Below are positions 26,147 through 35,804 of a DNA stretch of 64,000 bases, piece by piece. The translations under genes and the position numbers were made by a program. Below the pieces are notes generated by a model that saw only the letters and a program-made list of their open reading frames with translations, did not search any database and was not told the DNA's origin. The DNA comes from an uncultured Duncaniella sp. (GTDB taxonomy: Bacteria > Bacteroidota > Bacteroidia > Bacteroidales > Muribaculaceae). The stretch spans positions 186,001 through 250,000 of the forward strand of contig CAJUSW010000004.1 of the NCBI GenBank assembly GCA_910589485.1, written 5' to 3'. Each line of letters starts with the position of its first letter. The stretch's first letter is position 1.

Positions 26147-29100
26147 GAGAGTGAGGTTTATACCGAATACAAACTGCTTGTAGGTGGGGAATGCATCCGA
26201 TCCGCCGGTCTCGGGGTCGGTGCCCTTGAGCTTGCTGTCGTTCACGATGATGAGCGGATTGTAGGCGGTGAAGTAGAGGCGCAGGCGGTCGATGAGGGCC
26301 TTCTGGGTGAGCTTGTTGGGGAGAGTGTAGCCAAAGGTGATGTTCTTCACTTTCACGAACGAGCCGTCAACCACGCGGAGTGCGGAATAGAAATCCTTCT
26401 GATCCTTGTTGGTACCGGGGCGGGGATAGTAGGCTCCCTGGTTGCTCTCGGTCCAGTAGTCGGTGCCGGCGAGCTGATTGCGGGTTACGCTTGCCTCGCC
26501 GGTGTAATTGCCGAGGAGGTCGCTCTGGATGGTCTGGCCGAAACGTCCCATCATGAATACCGAAAGGTCAAAGTCACGATAGGTGAAGGTGTTGTTAAGA
26601 CCGAGGATCCAGTTGGGGTTCTGATGTCCGAGGATCATGCGGTCGTCATTGCTGTACTTGTGTACACCGCCGTCACCATTCTTTTCTACCGTTTCAAGTT
26701 TAATGAAACCGGGCTTCACATTGTATTTGCTCATGAGGTCGGCATCGTCTTCGGTACCCCAGATGCCTGCATACTTGAAGCCGTAGATCGACTTGATGGG
26801 TGCGCCCACGAAGAGGCTTTCGGCAATTAGGTCGCCGCTGGGCAGCGAGTTGATACGCTCCTTGCTCCATGTAGCGGTGAGGGTGGTGGTCCAGTTGAAG
26901 TTTTTGCTTACGATATTACGGCTGTTGATGGTAAGCTCGATACCGTGGTTCTCGGTCTCGGCAAGGTTCTGCCAGCTGGCCAGGGGTGAGCCCCATCCTG
27001 TGAGACCGTCGGTGATAGGCACATTACGCTTGAAGAGGAGGCCTTTGGTTGTAGTCTTGAACCACTCGATAGATCCGTCGATGCGGTTGTTGATCACACC
27101 GAAGTCGAGACCTACGTTCCAGTTGTAGGATTTCTCCCAGCCGAGATCGCTTCCGGCAAATGTACCGGTGTACTGCGAGAAGGGCACTGCAACTCCTCCG
27201 ATTGTAATACCGGCGCTTGTGTAAGGATATACCTGAGTCTGTGTCACGTATGCACCTGTACCGCCCGAGTTACCGGTGATACCGTAGCTCACACGGAGCT
27301 TGGCATTGTTGAGCCAGTCGCGGATGCTTTCCATGAATTCCTCATCGGAGAAACGCCATGCCACGGCACCTGCGGGGAATGAATCCCATTTGTGTCCCTC
27401 TGAGAACCAGCTCACACCGTCCCAGCGGTTGGAGAATGTGAGGAGGTAACGGCCCTTGTAGTTGTAGTTGACGCGGAAAGCGTAGGACATCTTCTGAGTG
27501 CGGGAGTAGTCGGAGTAGGCATATACCTTCTCGGGACCGGAACCGAGGCGATGGAACTGCCATGCGTCGTAGATGAATCCGCCGCTGCCCGAGATGGTCT
27601 GCTCGGTGGTGTTCTTGTTGTAGGATGTGATCACCTGTGCGCCGAACGAGTGATCCTGGATGTCGGCGTTGTAAGAGAGGATGTTCTCCCAGGTGTAAGC
27701 CCAGCCGTTGTTGTGAGTCTTCTGAGCCCAGGGGTTGTAGGCGTAGGAGGGCTGGTTGGCATTGGCCTCGGCGCCCCAGTACTGGCCCTGACGGCTGTCG
27801 GTGAGGGTTGTGCTGATCTGGGTACGGAACTTGAGACCCTGAAGCGGTGTGATCTCGAGATAGCCTATCGAGTTGATGTATGTGGATTTGTTGTTATTGG
27901 CATACTGATTCTCGATGAAGTCACCCATGGGGCTGTACTGGCCGTTGATGTACTCGTGGTTGTACTGGCCATCCTCATCGTAGAGATCACCGAGAGGGAA
28001 GGCTGAGAGGGCCTTGGTGAAGGTGTTCTTCACGCCACGGTCGTGGTCGGAATAAGTGAGGTTGCTTGTGAAGCCGATTGTGGCATACTTGTTGATCTCG
28101 AGGTCGGCGTTGAGACGCAGGGTGTAACGGTCGAGCTCATCGTTGGCGAGGAGGCCTTCCTCCTTGGAGTAAGATGCCGATGCGAAGATGCGGGCTTTCT
28201 GTGTGCCGCCGCTCACCGAGAGGGCATATTTCTGGGAAGTGGCGCGGCGTCCCGATGCTACGTCAACCCAATCGATCCACTTGCCTGCATTGTAGGCGTC
28301 GGTATAGGCGGGATTGTTGAGCAGGGTGGCCATGTCGGAGGGATACGAGCCGTTGATGTACTTGTAGGCCTCGCTCTGATAGTCGACCCACTCCTGGCCC
28401 ACCATGCCATGCTTGAAGTTTACGTCGCCACTGAATCCGTAATAAGCGTCGAAATTAACGATAGCTTTGCCCTCCTGGCCACGCTTGGTGGTGATGATCA
28501 CAACACCGTTGGCACCGGCCGAACCGTAGATAGCGGTCGAGGATGCGTCCTTGAGAACGTCGATCGACTCGATATCGCTGGGGTTCACCTGGCTGTAGCT
28601 TCCGGGAATACCGTCGATGATAAAGAGGGGTTCGTTGCTGCCGTAGATGGAGCGTGATCCGCGCAGGAGGATGCTTACATCGCTACCGGTCTCACCGCTT
28701 GCCTTGGTGATGTCCATACCGGCGATCTTGCCCTGAAGGGCCTCCATCACGTTATTAGTAGGAGCTACCACTACATCGGAATTCTTCATCGATGTCACCG
28801 CTCCTGTGAGGTCACGGCGCTTCACAGTACCATAACCTACCACCACTACTTCGTCGAGAAGTTCGCGGCTTTCCTTGAGTGTCACGTCAATGACGCTACG
28901 GCCATCGACGGGAATCTCTTGCGTTGTATAGCCTACATAGCTGAATATCAGCGTACTAACGGGGGGGGGTATTTAGAGAGTATCGGCCGTCGATATCAGT
29001 CGCTGTGCCGATTTTGGTCCCTTTGACCATTACTGTTGCACCGATTACAGGCTCGCCTGTCTCATCGATAACTGTTCCACTCACAGCTTTATCCTGGGCA

Positions 29101-29210
29101 GATGCCGCAAAGGCCACCACAGCGAATAGGACTGAGAGACAGAGTTTCCCAAAATAGGACTCAAACCTACCTCGGAAATCTCTGGTTTCAAAAGATTTCC
29201 AGTTTCTCAT
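26144..29210 (-). CDS. SusC/RagA-type TonB-dependent receptor, frame broken by a G9 tract
   Basis: The 5' part (28956-29210) encodes a signal peptide (ending ASAQ) and the start of a carboxypeptidase-regulatory-like domain (GEPVIGATVMVKGTKIGTATDIDGRYSLN), then stops. The 3' part, in another frame and open from about 28972 down to 26144, continues with STLIFSYVGY, the plug motif DEVVVVGYGTVKRRDLTGAV, and the barrel to FGINLTL. The break is at nine G on the plus strand (28961-28969). With eight, the two parts join as SLNTPPVSTLIFSYVGY at exactly the usual family spacing. Either phase variation or a homopolymer sequencing error explains it. Intact, this is the outer-membrane import porin partner of the downstream SusD. 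Confidence 0.88.
28961..28969. repeat. Homopolymeric G9 tract inside susC
   Basis: Nine consecutive G in the N-terminal coding part of susC. Loss of one base, or gain of two, restores the full-length frame. Confidence 0.9.
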
Positions 29211-29270
29211 GTTTTAAATTTAATGGTTAATATATTAAGTGTAATTTAACGCAGAGATAATTTCTTGGGT

Positions 29271-29304
29271 GCAAAGGTAACATTTTTATACAAAAAGTTA
29301 CAAA
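29271..29304 (-). promoter_or_regulatory. Promoter of susC
   Basis: On the minus strand, TTTG (29304-29301), 21 nt spacer, TACCTTTGC (29279-29271). Predicted initiation leaves a leader of about 55 nt before the susC start codon at 29210. Confidence 0.65.
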
Positions 29305-29349
29305 TATAATGCAAATTTTTTTTGCATTAGGGTGTGGATTGGTATGGTA

Positions 29350-29432
29350 TTTTTAGTATAGAGGGGAAAGTATAAAGTATAGATAATAGATTTTTAGACC
29401 ATTGGGTTTTGTATAGACCAGAGGTCCAGAGA
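29350..29432. repeat. Left copies of two short direct repeats flanking the gene at 29631-30395
   Basis: Repeat A (29350-29382, TTTTTAGTATAGAGGGG...) and repeat B (29414-29432, TAGACCAGAGGTCCAGAGA) recur at 30527-30559 and 30468-30486 in the same orientation but swapped order. Repeat B is itself nearly palindromic. The rest of 29211-29630 has no gene. Confidence 0.65.
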
Positions 29433-29630
29433 TCTATTTTTATAGATATAATGGCTCCTGCCCGTCACAGGTGGGAGTCATTGTTTTTTAGTATTGTAGC
29501 AGTATGTCAAGGGGCTCTTGCCGAACTGTGGGGGAGTTTATAGGTTTATGAGCTATCGATTTTGTAGCTTTCCTATTTTCTGTAACCTTATTGCTGGTTC
29601 CGGGGGGAACGGCGGAGGTCGGCTCTCCGC

Positions 29631-30395
29631 TTAGGTGGGTATGGGTGGGCGGGGGATTGGTGCATCGTCTGCGGGATGGCCTTGCGGGCCCTCGCGGGTG
29701 GGCAGGCTCCAGCGGAGGATGGACGTTGGGTCGGTGAGGACGAGTATGGCGGTCTCGACCGGGGGCTCGGGTTTAGGGGGCCGTTGTGTGGTGTGGCCCT
29801 GCATGCCGAGGTAGAAGAAGGCGGGGATCTGTTCCCTGTCGACGTTTATGTGTATGACAAGGAAGCCTATGCCGCACAGCAAGGGGAAGAGTGCGGAGCA
29901 AAGGCTGAGGAATTTCCCGGGGTCGGGTTGCATTGGGGAGTAGCCTTTGTATTCCTGTGCGTTGAGCAGGAGCATGAAGGCGGGGGAGGTGCCGCGGACG
30001 CTGTCGGGGCGGGAGTAGGAGGCGTAACGGATGCGTTTGTGCAGGGTTTTGACCTGACGGCGGGTGTAGCCGGTGTATTCGGGGTACATACCCGAGAATT
30101 CGCGTTGTTTCCCCTCGCGTGAGAGATAGAGGAGTGCGGTTGCGCCCTCGGGGGATGTTGCGAGGCGATAATCAAGGTATGATCTCAATAGGTCGGTTGA
30201 GTCGTAGCCTTTGGGATCTACGATCACGATTGGGCGTGGGCGGGAGAGCCGGCGTGCGCGTTCGAGCCGGGATATGACGTTTTTCTCGACGGGGGTTAGT
30301 TCCCGGCCGAGAAAGCGTGAGAATTGGTGACACCAGATGTCGGGTCGCCGGATTCGTTTGGTTAGGTGGGTGACCTTGTGGCTCGTTGGTTTCAT
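29631..30395 (-). CDS. Unknown GC-rich protein; weak resemblance to a terminase-type ATPase N-terminus
   Basis: This 254-residue protein begins KVTHLTKRIRRPDIWCHQFSRFLGRELTPVEKNVISRLERAR, then PIVIVDPKGYDSTDLLRSYLDYRLATSPEGATALLYLS. That stretch has the layout of a P-loop ATPase N-terminus (as in terminases), with PKGYDSTDLL where a Walker A would be; the GKT/S is lost. A single hydrophobic segment lies near residues 168-184 and the C-terminus is proline-rich. The family is not recognised. A -7 promoter box (30403-30411, minus) sits 7 nt from the start codon, and short direct repeats flank the gene. Confidence 0.55.
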   Translation of the reverse strand: MKPTSHKVTHLTKRIRRPDIWCHQFSRFLGRELTPVEKNVISRLERARRLSRPRPIVIVDPKGYDSTDLLRSYLDYRLATSPEGATALLYLSREGKQREFSGMYPEYTGYTRRQVKTLHKRIRYASYSRPDSVRGTSPAFMLLLNAQEYKGYSPMQPDPGKFLSLCSALFPLLCGIGFLVIHINVDREQIPAFFYLGMQGHTTQRPPKPEPPVETAILVLTDPTSILRWSLPTREGPQGHPADDAPIPRPPIPT

Positions 30396-30402
30396 ATCAA
30401 CG

Positions 30403-30411
30403 GCAAAGGTA
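30403..30411 (-). promoter_or_regulatory. -7 box of the unknown gene at 29631-30395
   Basis: TACCTTTGC on the minus strand, ending 7 nt before the ATG at 30393-30395, implies an almost leaderless transcript. Confidence 0.5.
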
Positions 30412-30467
30412 AGTTGGTTTTACCGGGGATATGGTGCGATAATGTCGTGTAGCGGGTGGGGAATTTT

Positions 30468-30559
30468 TAGACCAGAGGGCCAGAGATTTTTTATTTTTAA
30501 GTATAGAGGGATTTTTTAGTATAGAGTTTTTAGTATAGAGGGGGAAGTATAGAGTATAG
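30468..30559. repeat. Right copies of the two short direct repeats
   Basis: Repeat B (30468-30486, TAGACCAGAGGGCCAGAGA) and repeat A (30527-30559), with extra partial AGTATAGAG units between them, match 29350-29432. Bases 30396-31201 otherwise contain no gene I can support. Confidence 0.6.
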
Positions 30560-30842
30560 GGATTAGATTATTAGGAGTAGGGATTTTAAGGGTATATTGG
30601 TGGAGTATAGGACGTTAGGAAGGGTGGACGCGGGGAATTATAGGACGTCTTCGACGCCCGTTTTGGTGTGTGTTTCATTTTCCCCATGCCTCGCCCGACG
30701 ACGCAAATCTGCCCTGACGGGCGATTTGCTTGTCAGGCTCGTGATGGGGCTATAATTTCATCGCCTCTTCGAGGCTTGGTGGGTGGTTGGCCTGCGGGGA
30801 ATTTACGGGCCGAAAAAAAAGGATTAGTAGATTTTGATCTTT

Positions 30843-30945
30843 GGATCTATGGTCTATACCTACCGAAATTTAATCTTGGGATCTGTGGTCTATACCTACC
30901 GAAATTTAATCTTTGGATCTGTGGTCTAAACCTACCGAAATCCAA
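30843..30945. repeat. Three tandem 36-bp repeats
   Basis: Units starting at 30843, 30879 and 30915 share GGATCT(A/G)TGGTCTA and ACCTACCGAAAT, with a few substitutions. The period is a multiple of three, so they give a repetitive but meaningless ORF. They lie about 150 bp left of the apparent prophage boundary. Function is unknown. Confidence 0.75.
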
Positions 30946-31067
30946 TTCTACTGCCCCGTTCATATTCAGGCTTGCTAAACTTTATGTCTGATCCCCCACG
31001 TCGCCAACCGGAAAAATCCGCTGACCCGGAAACGGCTTGTCCCGTTTTTGTCCCGGCTAATTTAGAA

Positions 31068-31100
31068 AATCGCCCGCAACTATGTAAGTTGCAGGCGATT
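31068..31100 (-). terminator. Terminator near the prophage left end
   Basis: AATCGCC-c-GCAACT pairs with AGTTGC-a-GGCGATT across a small loop. On the minus strand TTTTC follows, which suits termination of the repressor gene at 31202-31579. Confidence 0.65.
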
Positions 31101-31201
31101 CTTTCCTAATCAGTCGGGGTGACTAGAGCAAAAGTCCCCCCAAACTGATAGGTTCCGTATATGTCATTGTACTGTAAACCTGACATTTATATGTTAATAA
31201 T

Positions 31202-31579
31202 TTAACTGTTATGTTCCTTTTTTGTTCCTCTTAAATCTTCAAGCTGTCGTTCTAATGATTTAATATACCGCTCTTTCTCTGCAAGGAGTTCCTGGTATAA
31301 TTTTTCATTGACTCCGATATTGACATTAGACGCACCTGTTGGTGCGCTCATGGTTGTATCTTTCGTATTGATTTGAGGCATCGGAACGTTCTCGAAAATG
31401 AGCAACGGCGACAGGCCTGATGCTATACACAACCTTTCCATCAGTGCCGCATCTATTGACTGTTTGTGAAATATTCCAGAAAGATAGTTATAGGTGATAC
31501 CCGCTAAGGATGCGACCTCACCTTTCACTAAACCGTTGGTTTCTATGTGCTTCTTAAGAATTTGCCCGAAATGCTTCAT
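31202..31579 (-). CDS. XRE-family phage repressor with C-terminal coiled coil
   Basis: This 125-residue protein has an N-terminal HTH of the Cro/C1 type (residues 1-60; LVKGEVASLAGITYNYLSGIFHKQSIDAALMERLCIASG), a linker, then a coiled coil (EKLYQELLAEKERYIKSLERQLEDLRG) likely used for dimerisation. It is divergently transcribed from the cro-like gene, and TATATCACARA half-sites fill the shared intergenic region. This is the expected layout for the lysogeny repressor. There is no SOS-type peptidase domain, so induction would need another route. Confidence 0.82.
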   Translation of the reverse strand: MKHFGQILKKHIETNGLVKGEVASLAGITYNYLSGIFHKQSIDAALMERLCIASGLSPLLIFENVPMPQINTKDTTMSAPTGASNVNIGVNEKLYQELLAEKERYIKSLERQLEDLRGTKKEHNS

Positions 31580-31617
31580 TTTATCTTACGTTAAAAATAT
31601 ATAAATAAATTGAGACA

Positions 31618-31668
31618 TATATCACAGATTGATTATATCACAAATATTTTACATACTTTTGTGACATA
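31618..31668. promoter_or_regulatory. Operator region between repressor and cro-like gene
   Basis: TATATCACAGA (31618-31628), TATATCACAAA (31634-31644) and the inverted TTTGTGACATA (31658-31668) look like repressor half-sites. TCACAGATTGAT at 31622-31633 recurs exactly at 31911-31922, over the start of the LuxR-type gene. TTTG at 31658 could also serve as the -33 box for the rightward promoter. Confidence 0.55.
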
Positions 31669-31702
31669 AATTTATTAAATAATCTTTGAACCACAAAATC
31701 TC

Positions 31703-31921
31703 ATGACTGCTAACGAGGCTTTTTCTCATCACATCGATATCCTTTTTGAGCAAAATCCTGTTGCAGCGCGCAAAATAGTCCGCGCTATTAAGGATCGATG
31801 TGGCATTTCTTCGCCCGTCTACTCCAATTGGAGGCGTGGAATCACCAAGATTAAGAAACTTCAGCGGAACGAAATTACACAAATCCTTGGCATCAATATC
31901 TTCACAAATGTCACAGATTGA
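31703..31921 (+). CDS. Cro-like small HTH protein
   Basis: This 72-residue protein opens the rightward early operon, opposite the repressor. It contains an HTH-like stretch (RAIKDRCGISSPVYSNWRRGITKIKKLQRNEITQILG). By position and size it is the counterpart of Cro. Its end overlaps the next gene by 14 nt. Confidence 0.7.
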   Translation: MTANEAFSHHIDILFEQNPVAARKIVRAIKDRCGISSPVYSNWRRGITKIKKLQRNEITQILGINIFTNVTD

Positions 31922-32492
31922 TAAAATTGACATAAACATGCTATTGAGCGAAGTTGAATTTTTTGCTTATGAGCACGAGGTGTGGTATCGTCTCCCGGAT
32001 GGTACCACCAATAAACTACGTGAGTCTGATTCGGGATTGACGTCAGCAATATGTGTATTGCTTGAGGAATTCTATCCCAAAGCCTTCAATTCTCTCTGTA
32101 ACGAGTACAAAAATTGCAAACTCAATATCTCTTATTTCAGATTTAGAATTGCTACTCGCTTTGTCAAATGCAATTTCGCCTCTCTTGATAATGTTCCGGA
32201 CATGACAAATGGATTGTTCTCTACATTCGAGTATGTACCATGTCCATTGCGAGGCGAATGTCGACACGAATGTATCATTTGCCGTCCGGAATTTAATCAT
32301 AAACTAAGTAGTGCAGAAATGCGGGTAATGTCTCTTTGGTTCTCCGGATCATCTGAAGATATCATCGCCTCTCGTCTCTGCCTCAGCCCTCATACCATTC
32401 ACAATCACATCCGCAATTCATATATCAAGCTTGGAGTACACTCCAGGGCTGAGTTCGTGAAATTCGCAGATAATAACGGCCTATTCAAATGA
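31908..32492 (+). CDS. Phage LuxR-type HTH regulator
   Basis: The product is 194 residues from ATG 31908 (MSQIDKIDI). The N-terminal ~125 residues are unrecognised, followed by a cysteine-rich segment (CPLRGECRHECIICRP) and a C-terminal LuxR/GerE HTH (LSSAEMRVMSLWFSGSSEDIIASRLCLSPHTIHNHIRNSYIKLG). It probably activates or represses early or late phage genes. The longer frame upstream overlaps the cro-like gene and is unlikely. The stop overlaps the primase-helicase start by 4 nt. Confidence 0.82.
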   Translation: MSQIDKIDINMLLSEVEFFAYEHEVWYRLPDGTTNKLRESDSGLTSAICVLLEEFYPKAFNSLCNEYKNCKLNISYFRFRIATRFVKCNFASLDNVPDMTNGLFSTFEYVPCPLRGECRHECIICRPEFNHKLSSAEMRVMSLWFSGSSEDIIASRLCLSPHTIHNHIRNSYIKLGVHSRAEFVKFADNNGLFK

Positions 32493-35400
32493 CGGATAAT
32501 CTTAAGTATGACAGATTCACTGTCGATCGCGTCAAGAAAGATGCGGACATCCGAGATTTCATACCCGGTTGCTCTCGAAAAGCCGACCAGATGATCGAAT
32601 GCCCGTTCTGCCATTCAAAAAAAATGAGCGTGGTTCATAAAGGCGATAAAAACTTTGCGCATTGCTTTAATTGCGGAAAGTCTATTGCTAATGCCATTGA
32701 TGCCGTTATGATCTATGAGGGATTGGGATGGCTCCCAGCCCTTGAAGCGGTGGCTGAACGGGCGCATATACTTATCACGCCTCAGGACAAACGCAGAGAG
32801 GAACGTGTCAAAGCTACTGCTAAAAAATCATCAGATTCGTTCTGTTCGCAACAACTCGCGGCCTCTGGACTGTCTATGGATGACGTTTGTGCCAAAATTA
32901 TCGATTCTCAGGGCCGTGAGGAGTATTTTGTTCCCTTCCGCAAAGGTGGCATTGATCCTCCATTCACTCCGAATAGTACCGATGACGAAATGCTCATTTA
33001 CTACTTCGGGCTGGATGGCCGACAAAAGACCTATGTTCCTCGTGGAAACGGTGGACGTCCAAAACCTTATGTCCGTGTCAGATGGTCTAACCCGGCAGCT
33101 CATACCAACGCTGACGGCAAAGAAGCTAAATATAAGACTCCTGCAGGCGCGCCTTCTCAAGTATATATACCGCAAGTTGTACGGGCGAAGTATCAGGCGG
33201 GAGAGCATATCGAAACCTTGTTCATTCAAGAGGGCGAAAAGAAAGCCGAGAAAGCTTGTAAGCATGGCATCTTATCGATAGGCATTCAAGGCATCAATAA
33301 CTTCGGCACCGTACAGGATGGCCTTCTTCAAGATATACAATATCTTGTCAAGACTTGTTCAGTAAAGAATGTAGTCCTTCTAATGGATTCGGACTGGCAG
33401 GATCTTCACCGCAATATCGTATCGGGCGACAACATTACTAAACGCCCAAACTCGTTTGCAAAAGCCGTCATTAAATTCAAAATGTTCATCGGCTCTCTCT
33501 ACAACATGGGCTTCGCTGTCGATGTCTGGTGGGGCCATGTGAACAACAACCCGAACCATGATAAAGGCATCGATGATTTACTTTGCAATTCTCTGCACAA
33601 TAGGGAATCGGACCTTGTGGCATCCATTGATGAAGCAATGCACGCTCATAACGGAGTTTCAGAATGGGTCAATATCCACAAGATCACCTCTGTCAATGAT
33701 AAACAGATCGAGGACTATTGGCTACTGAATGATGACCAAGCCTTCTATGAACGTCATGCAGAACGGCTCACTGAGGTTGAGACTTTCAAAATTAAGAATA
33801 TCAGATACAAGGTCGAAAACGGGAAACTTATACAGGTTAACCGATATTCCTCAGATGTCGATATCTGGTCCATAGAGCATGACTCCAAAGACCGGGAAAA
33901 AGTCATCTTCAATACCCTCGAAACTTTTGAGTTTCTAAAGGCTAACGGATTTTACCGTATGAAGAATCAGAATAGTGATGGTACTGTTTCATTTGATCTC
34001 ATTCGTATTGATGACGGCATCATCGACCGTACATCGCCCGTAGAAATCAGAGATTTCATTCGAGATTATATCGATGGAACATGCCGGAAGTACATTGTCA
34101 AAAACTTCTTCAGGGAAAAGATGGACTCCGTCATGGCCGACAAGAAAATGGAGAATCTTGCTCGCATCGATAATGACTTCAACAACTTTGTACCAAATGT
34201 GCAACGGTTATATTACAACAATGGCGTCGTGGAGATAACATCTCGAGACATTATTCCCAATCAGCCAATGTGTAATGTATGGCGTTCGCGAATCGTTTCC
34301 CGTAAGTTCCATCGGGTGCCTATTATCAAGGATATCTCAAAGGTCGGCAATCGCTTTTACCTCGAATTGACTGATGCCGGTAAACGGTGCGAATTCCTTA
34401 CATATCTTTTCAATACCTCGAATACGTTCTTCCCTCATGATCAACCAAGACCGCTTACTGAGGAGGAACAACAGGACTACTGCCAGCACATAGTCAACAA
34501 GATCACCGCCATCGGCTTCCTCTTGTGTGACTTCAAATTCCTTTCCGAGAAGAAGGCTGTAGTAGTTCAGGATCATCGTATGGCCGAAGTCGGACAGAGT
34601 AATGGTGGATCAGGCAAATCCATACTCGGCAATGCAATAGGTCATGTAATACCGCAGGTATTTATCGATGGCAAAGCCGATGACTCCGACCGGTTCTTCT
34701 TTGACCGAGTGAATCATGCAACCAGAAATATCTTTGTTGATGACGTAAGGACTAACTATAACTTCGAGCGTCTGTTCGCCATGGTAACTGGTGATATGAT
34801 CATCCCTCGAAAAAACACAGATCCTCTCGAGATAAAACTTCCCGATTCCCCCAAAATACTCATCACTACGAATCATGCCATCAATAAAGCCGAAGAGGAT
34901 GCGACACGTCGACGCATTATCTACATGGAAGTTTCCGAATGGTATAACCCGGAACATACACTTGTGGACGACTTCAACCACATGTTCTTTGATGACTGGA
35001 CGGCCGATGACCAATGGATCCTGTTTGACAATCTAATGGCCGAATGTGTCATGTACTACCTGCGGTCATTTGACCAGGAGTGGTATCGCAAGGGCATGGG
35101 AGCTGTTCCGCCACCGATGGAAAACATCAGGTTGCGTTCCCTTCGTCAAGAGATGTCCGAAATGCTTTACCAATGGGCCGACGAATACTTTGACCCATCC
35201 GGCACTCACCTTAACGAGCGCCTTTCGCGTAAAGACCTTTTTGCGGCATTCACAGAATTTGCCGGCATTAATGGTCATGGAGTCACGCGCTCGAACTTCC
35301 GTAAGAAGATCGAGGCATATTGCAAATTCAAAGGATATGACTTTAACATCAATGTACCCAATAAGATCGGCCAAGTGTATTCCGACTGGAAGCCATCACA

Positions 35401-35500
35401 CATGTCAGAATCTTTTATCGGAGACTCTGACAAGTCCGGAGGAGTGGAATACTTCACAGTGTTTTCGCCTACCAAGGAAAAAGAACTTAAACCATTCTGA
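32489..35500 (+). CDS. Phage primase-helicase (CHC2 zinc finger, Toprim, SF3-like helicase)
   Basis: This 1003-residue protein has a zinc finger with Cys38, Cys41, Cys59 and Cys62. A Toprim-like domain follows (LFIQEGEKKAEKACKHGILSIG ... VVLLMDSDW, about residues 245-310). The C-terminal SF3/D5-type helicase has Walker A GGSGKS (residues 706-711) and Walker B-like IFVDDV. The order matches P4 alpha-type replication proteins that prime and unwind the phage genome. It is the first large gene of the early operon and is followed by a DnaA-domain-IV protein. Confidence 0.92.
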   Translation: MTDNLKYDRFTVDRVKKDADIRDFIPGCSRKADQMIECPFCHSKKMSVVHKGDKNFAHCFNCGKSIANAIDAVMIYEGLGWLPALEAVAERAHILITPQDKRREERVKATAKKSSDSFCSQQLAASGLSMDDVCAKIIDSQGREEYFVPFRKGGIDPPFTPNSTDDEMLIYYFGLDGRQKTYVPRGNGGRPKPYVRVRWSNPAAHTNADGKEAKYKTPAGAPSQVYIPQVVRAKYQAGEHIETLFIQEGEKKAEKACKHGILSIGIQGINNFGTVQDGLLQDIQYLVKTCSVKNVVLLMDSDWQDLHRNIVSGDNITKRPNSFAKAVIKFKMFIGSLYNMGFAVDVWWGHVNNNPNHDKGIDDLLCNSLHNRESDLVASIDEAMHAHNGVSEWVNIHKITSVNDKQIEDYWLLNDDQAFYERHAERLTEVETFKIKNIRYKVENGKLIQVNRYSSDVDIWSIEHDSKDREKVIFNTLETFEFLKANGFYRMKNQNSDGTVSFDLIRIDDGIIDRTSPVEIRDFIRDYIDGTCRKYIVKNFFREKMDSVMADKKMENLARIDNDFNNFVPNVQRLYYNNGVVEITSRDIIPNQPMCNVWRSRIVSRKFHRVPIIKDISKVGNRFYLELTDAGKRCEFLTYLFNTSNTFFPHDQPRPLTEEEQQDYCQHIVNKITAIGFLLCDFKFLSEKKAVVVQDHRMAEVGQSNGGSGKSILGNAIGHVIPQVFIDGKADDSDRFFFDRVNHATRNIFVDDVRTNYNFERLFAMVTGDMIIPRKNTDPLEIKLPDSPKILITTNHAINKAEEDATRRRIIYMEVSEWYNPEHTLVDDFNHMFFDDWTADDQWILFDNLMAECVMYYLRSFDQEWYRKGMGAVPPPMENIRLRSLRQEMSEMLYQWADEYFDPSGTHLNERLSRKDLFAAFTEFAGINGHGVTRSNFRKKIEAYCKFKGYDFNINVPNKIGQVYSDWKPSHMSESFIGDSDKSGGVEYFTVFSPTKEKELKPF

Positions 35501-35510
35501 TTAAGAACTT

Positions 35511-35804
35511 ATGAAACAAGCAAGGCTAATTCTCGAGACTGTATGTCACGAAACCGGCATACGTGAATCCCAGTTATTATCATCTTCCAGGGTATATCAT
35601 TTGGTTGTCGCCCGTATGTTAGTGGTTCTACTCCTTGAACGCCGGGGATTTACTGATGAACGTATCAGTTGGATCCTTAACCGGACACGTGCCACAATCA
35701 CTGTAATGCGTCACAGGGCTCATGATGATCTAACTTACAATCGGGCATTTGCTACCCGGTACGAACAGATTAAAAATATCATAGACAATGCCACATCCAT
35801 TTGA
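35511..35804 (+). CDS. Stand-alone DnaA domain-IV-like DNA-binding protein
   Basis: This 97-residue protein resembles the C-terminal DnaA-box-binding domain: VCHETGIRESQLLSSSRVYHLVVARMLVVLLL, then a GFTDERISWILNRTRATITVMRHRAHD segment in place of the DnaA signature. There is no ATPase domain. Placed directly after the primase-helicase, it could bind the phage origin and recruit it, which is inference. Confidence 0.7.
   Translation: MKQARLILETVCHETGIRESQLLSSSRVYHLVVARMLVVLLLERRGFTDERISWILNRTRATITVMRHRAHDDLTYNRAFATRYEQIKNIIDNATSI

Noticed and set aside
29676..30122. Plus-strand ORF opposite the gene at 29631-30395
   Set aside because: The minus-strand frame is longer, has a promoter box at its start and more protein-like composition, though this is not certain.
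30668..30991. ORF across the 36-bp tandem repeats
   Set aside because: Open only because the repeat period is a multiple of three; no start context or protein-like composition.
31109..31160. tRNA-like 3' end (GTCGGGGTGACT) as attL
   Set aside because: Only about 11 bases resemble a tRNA 3' end and the rest does not fold as tRNA; not enough to call an attachment site.
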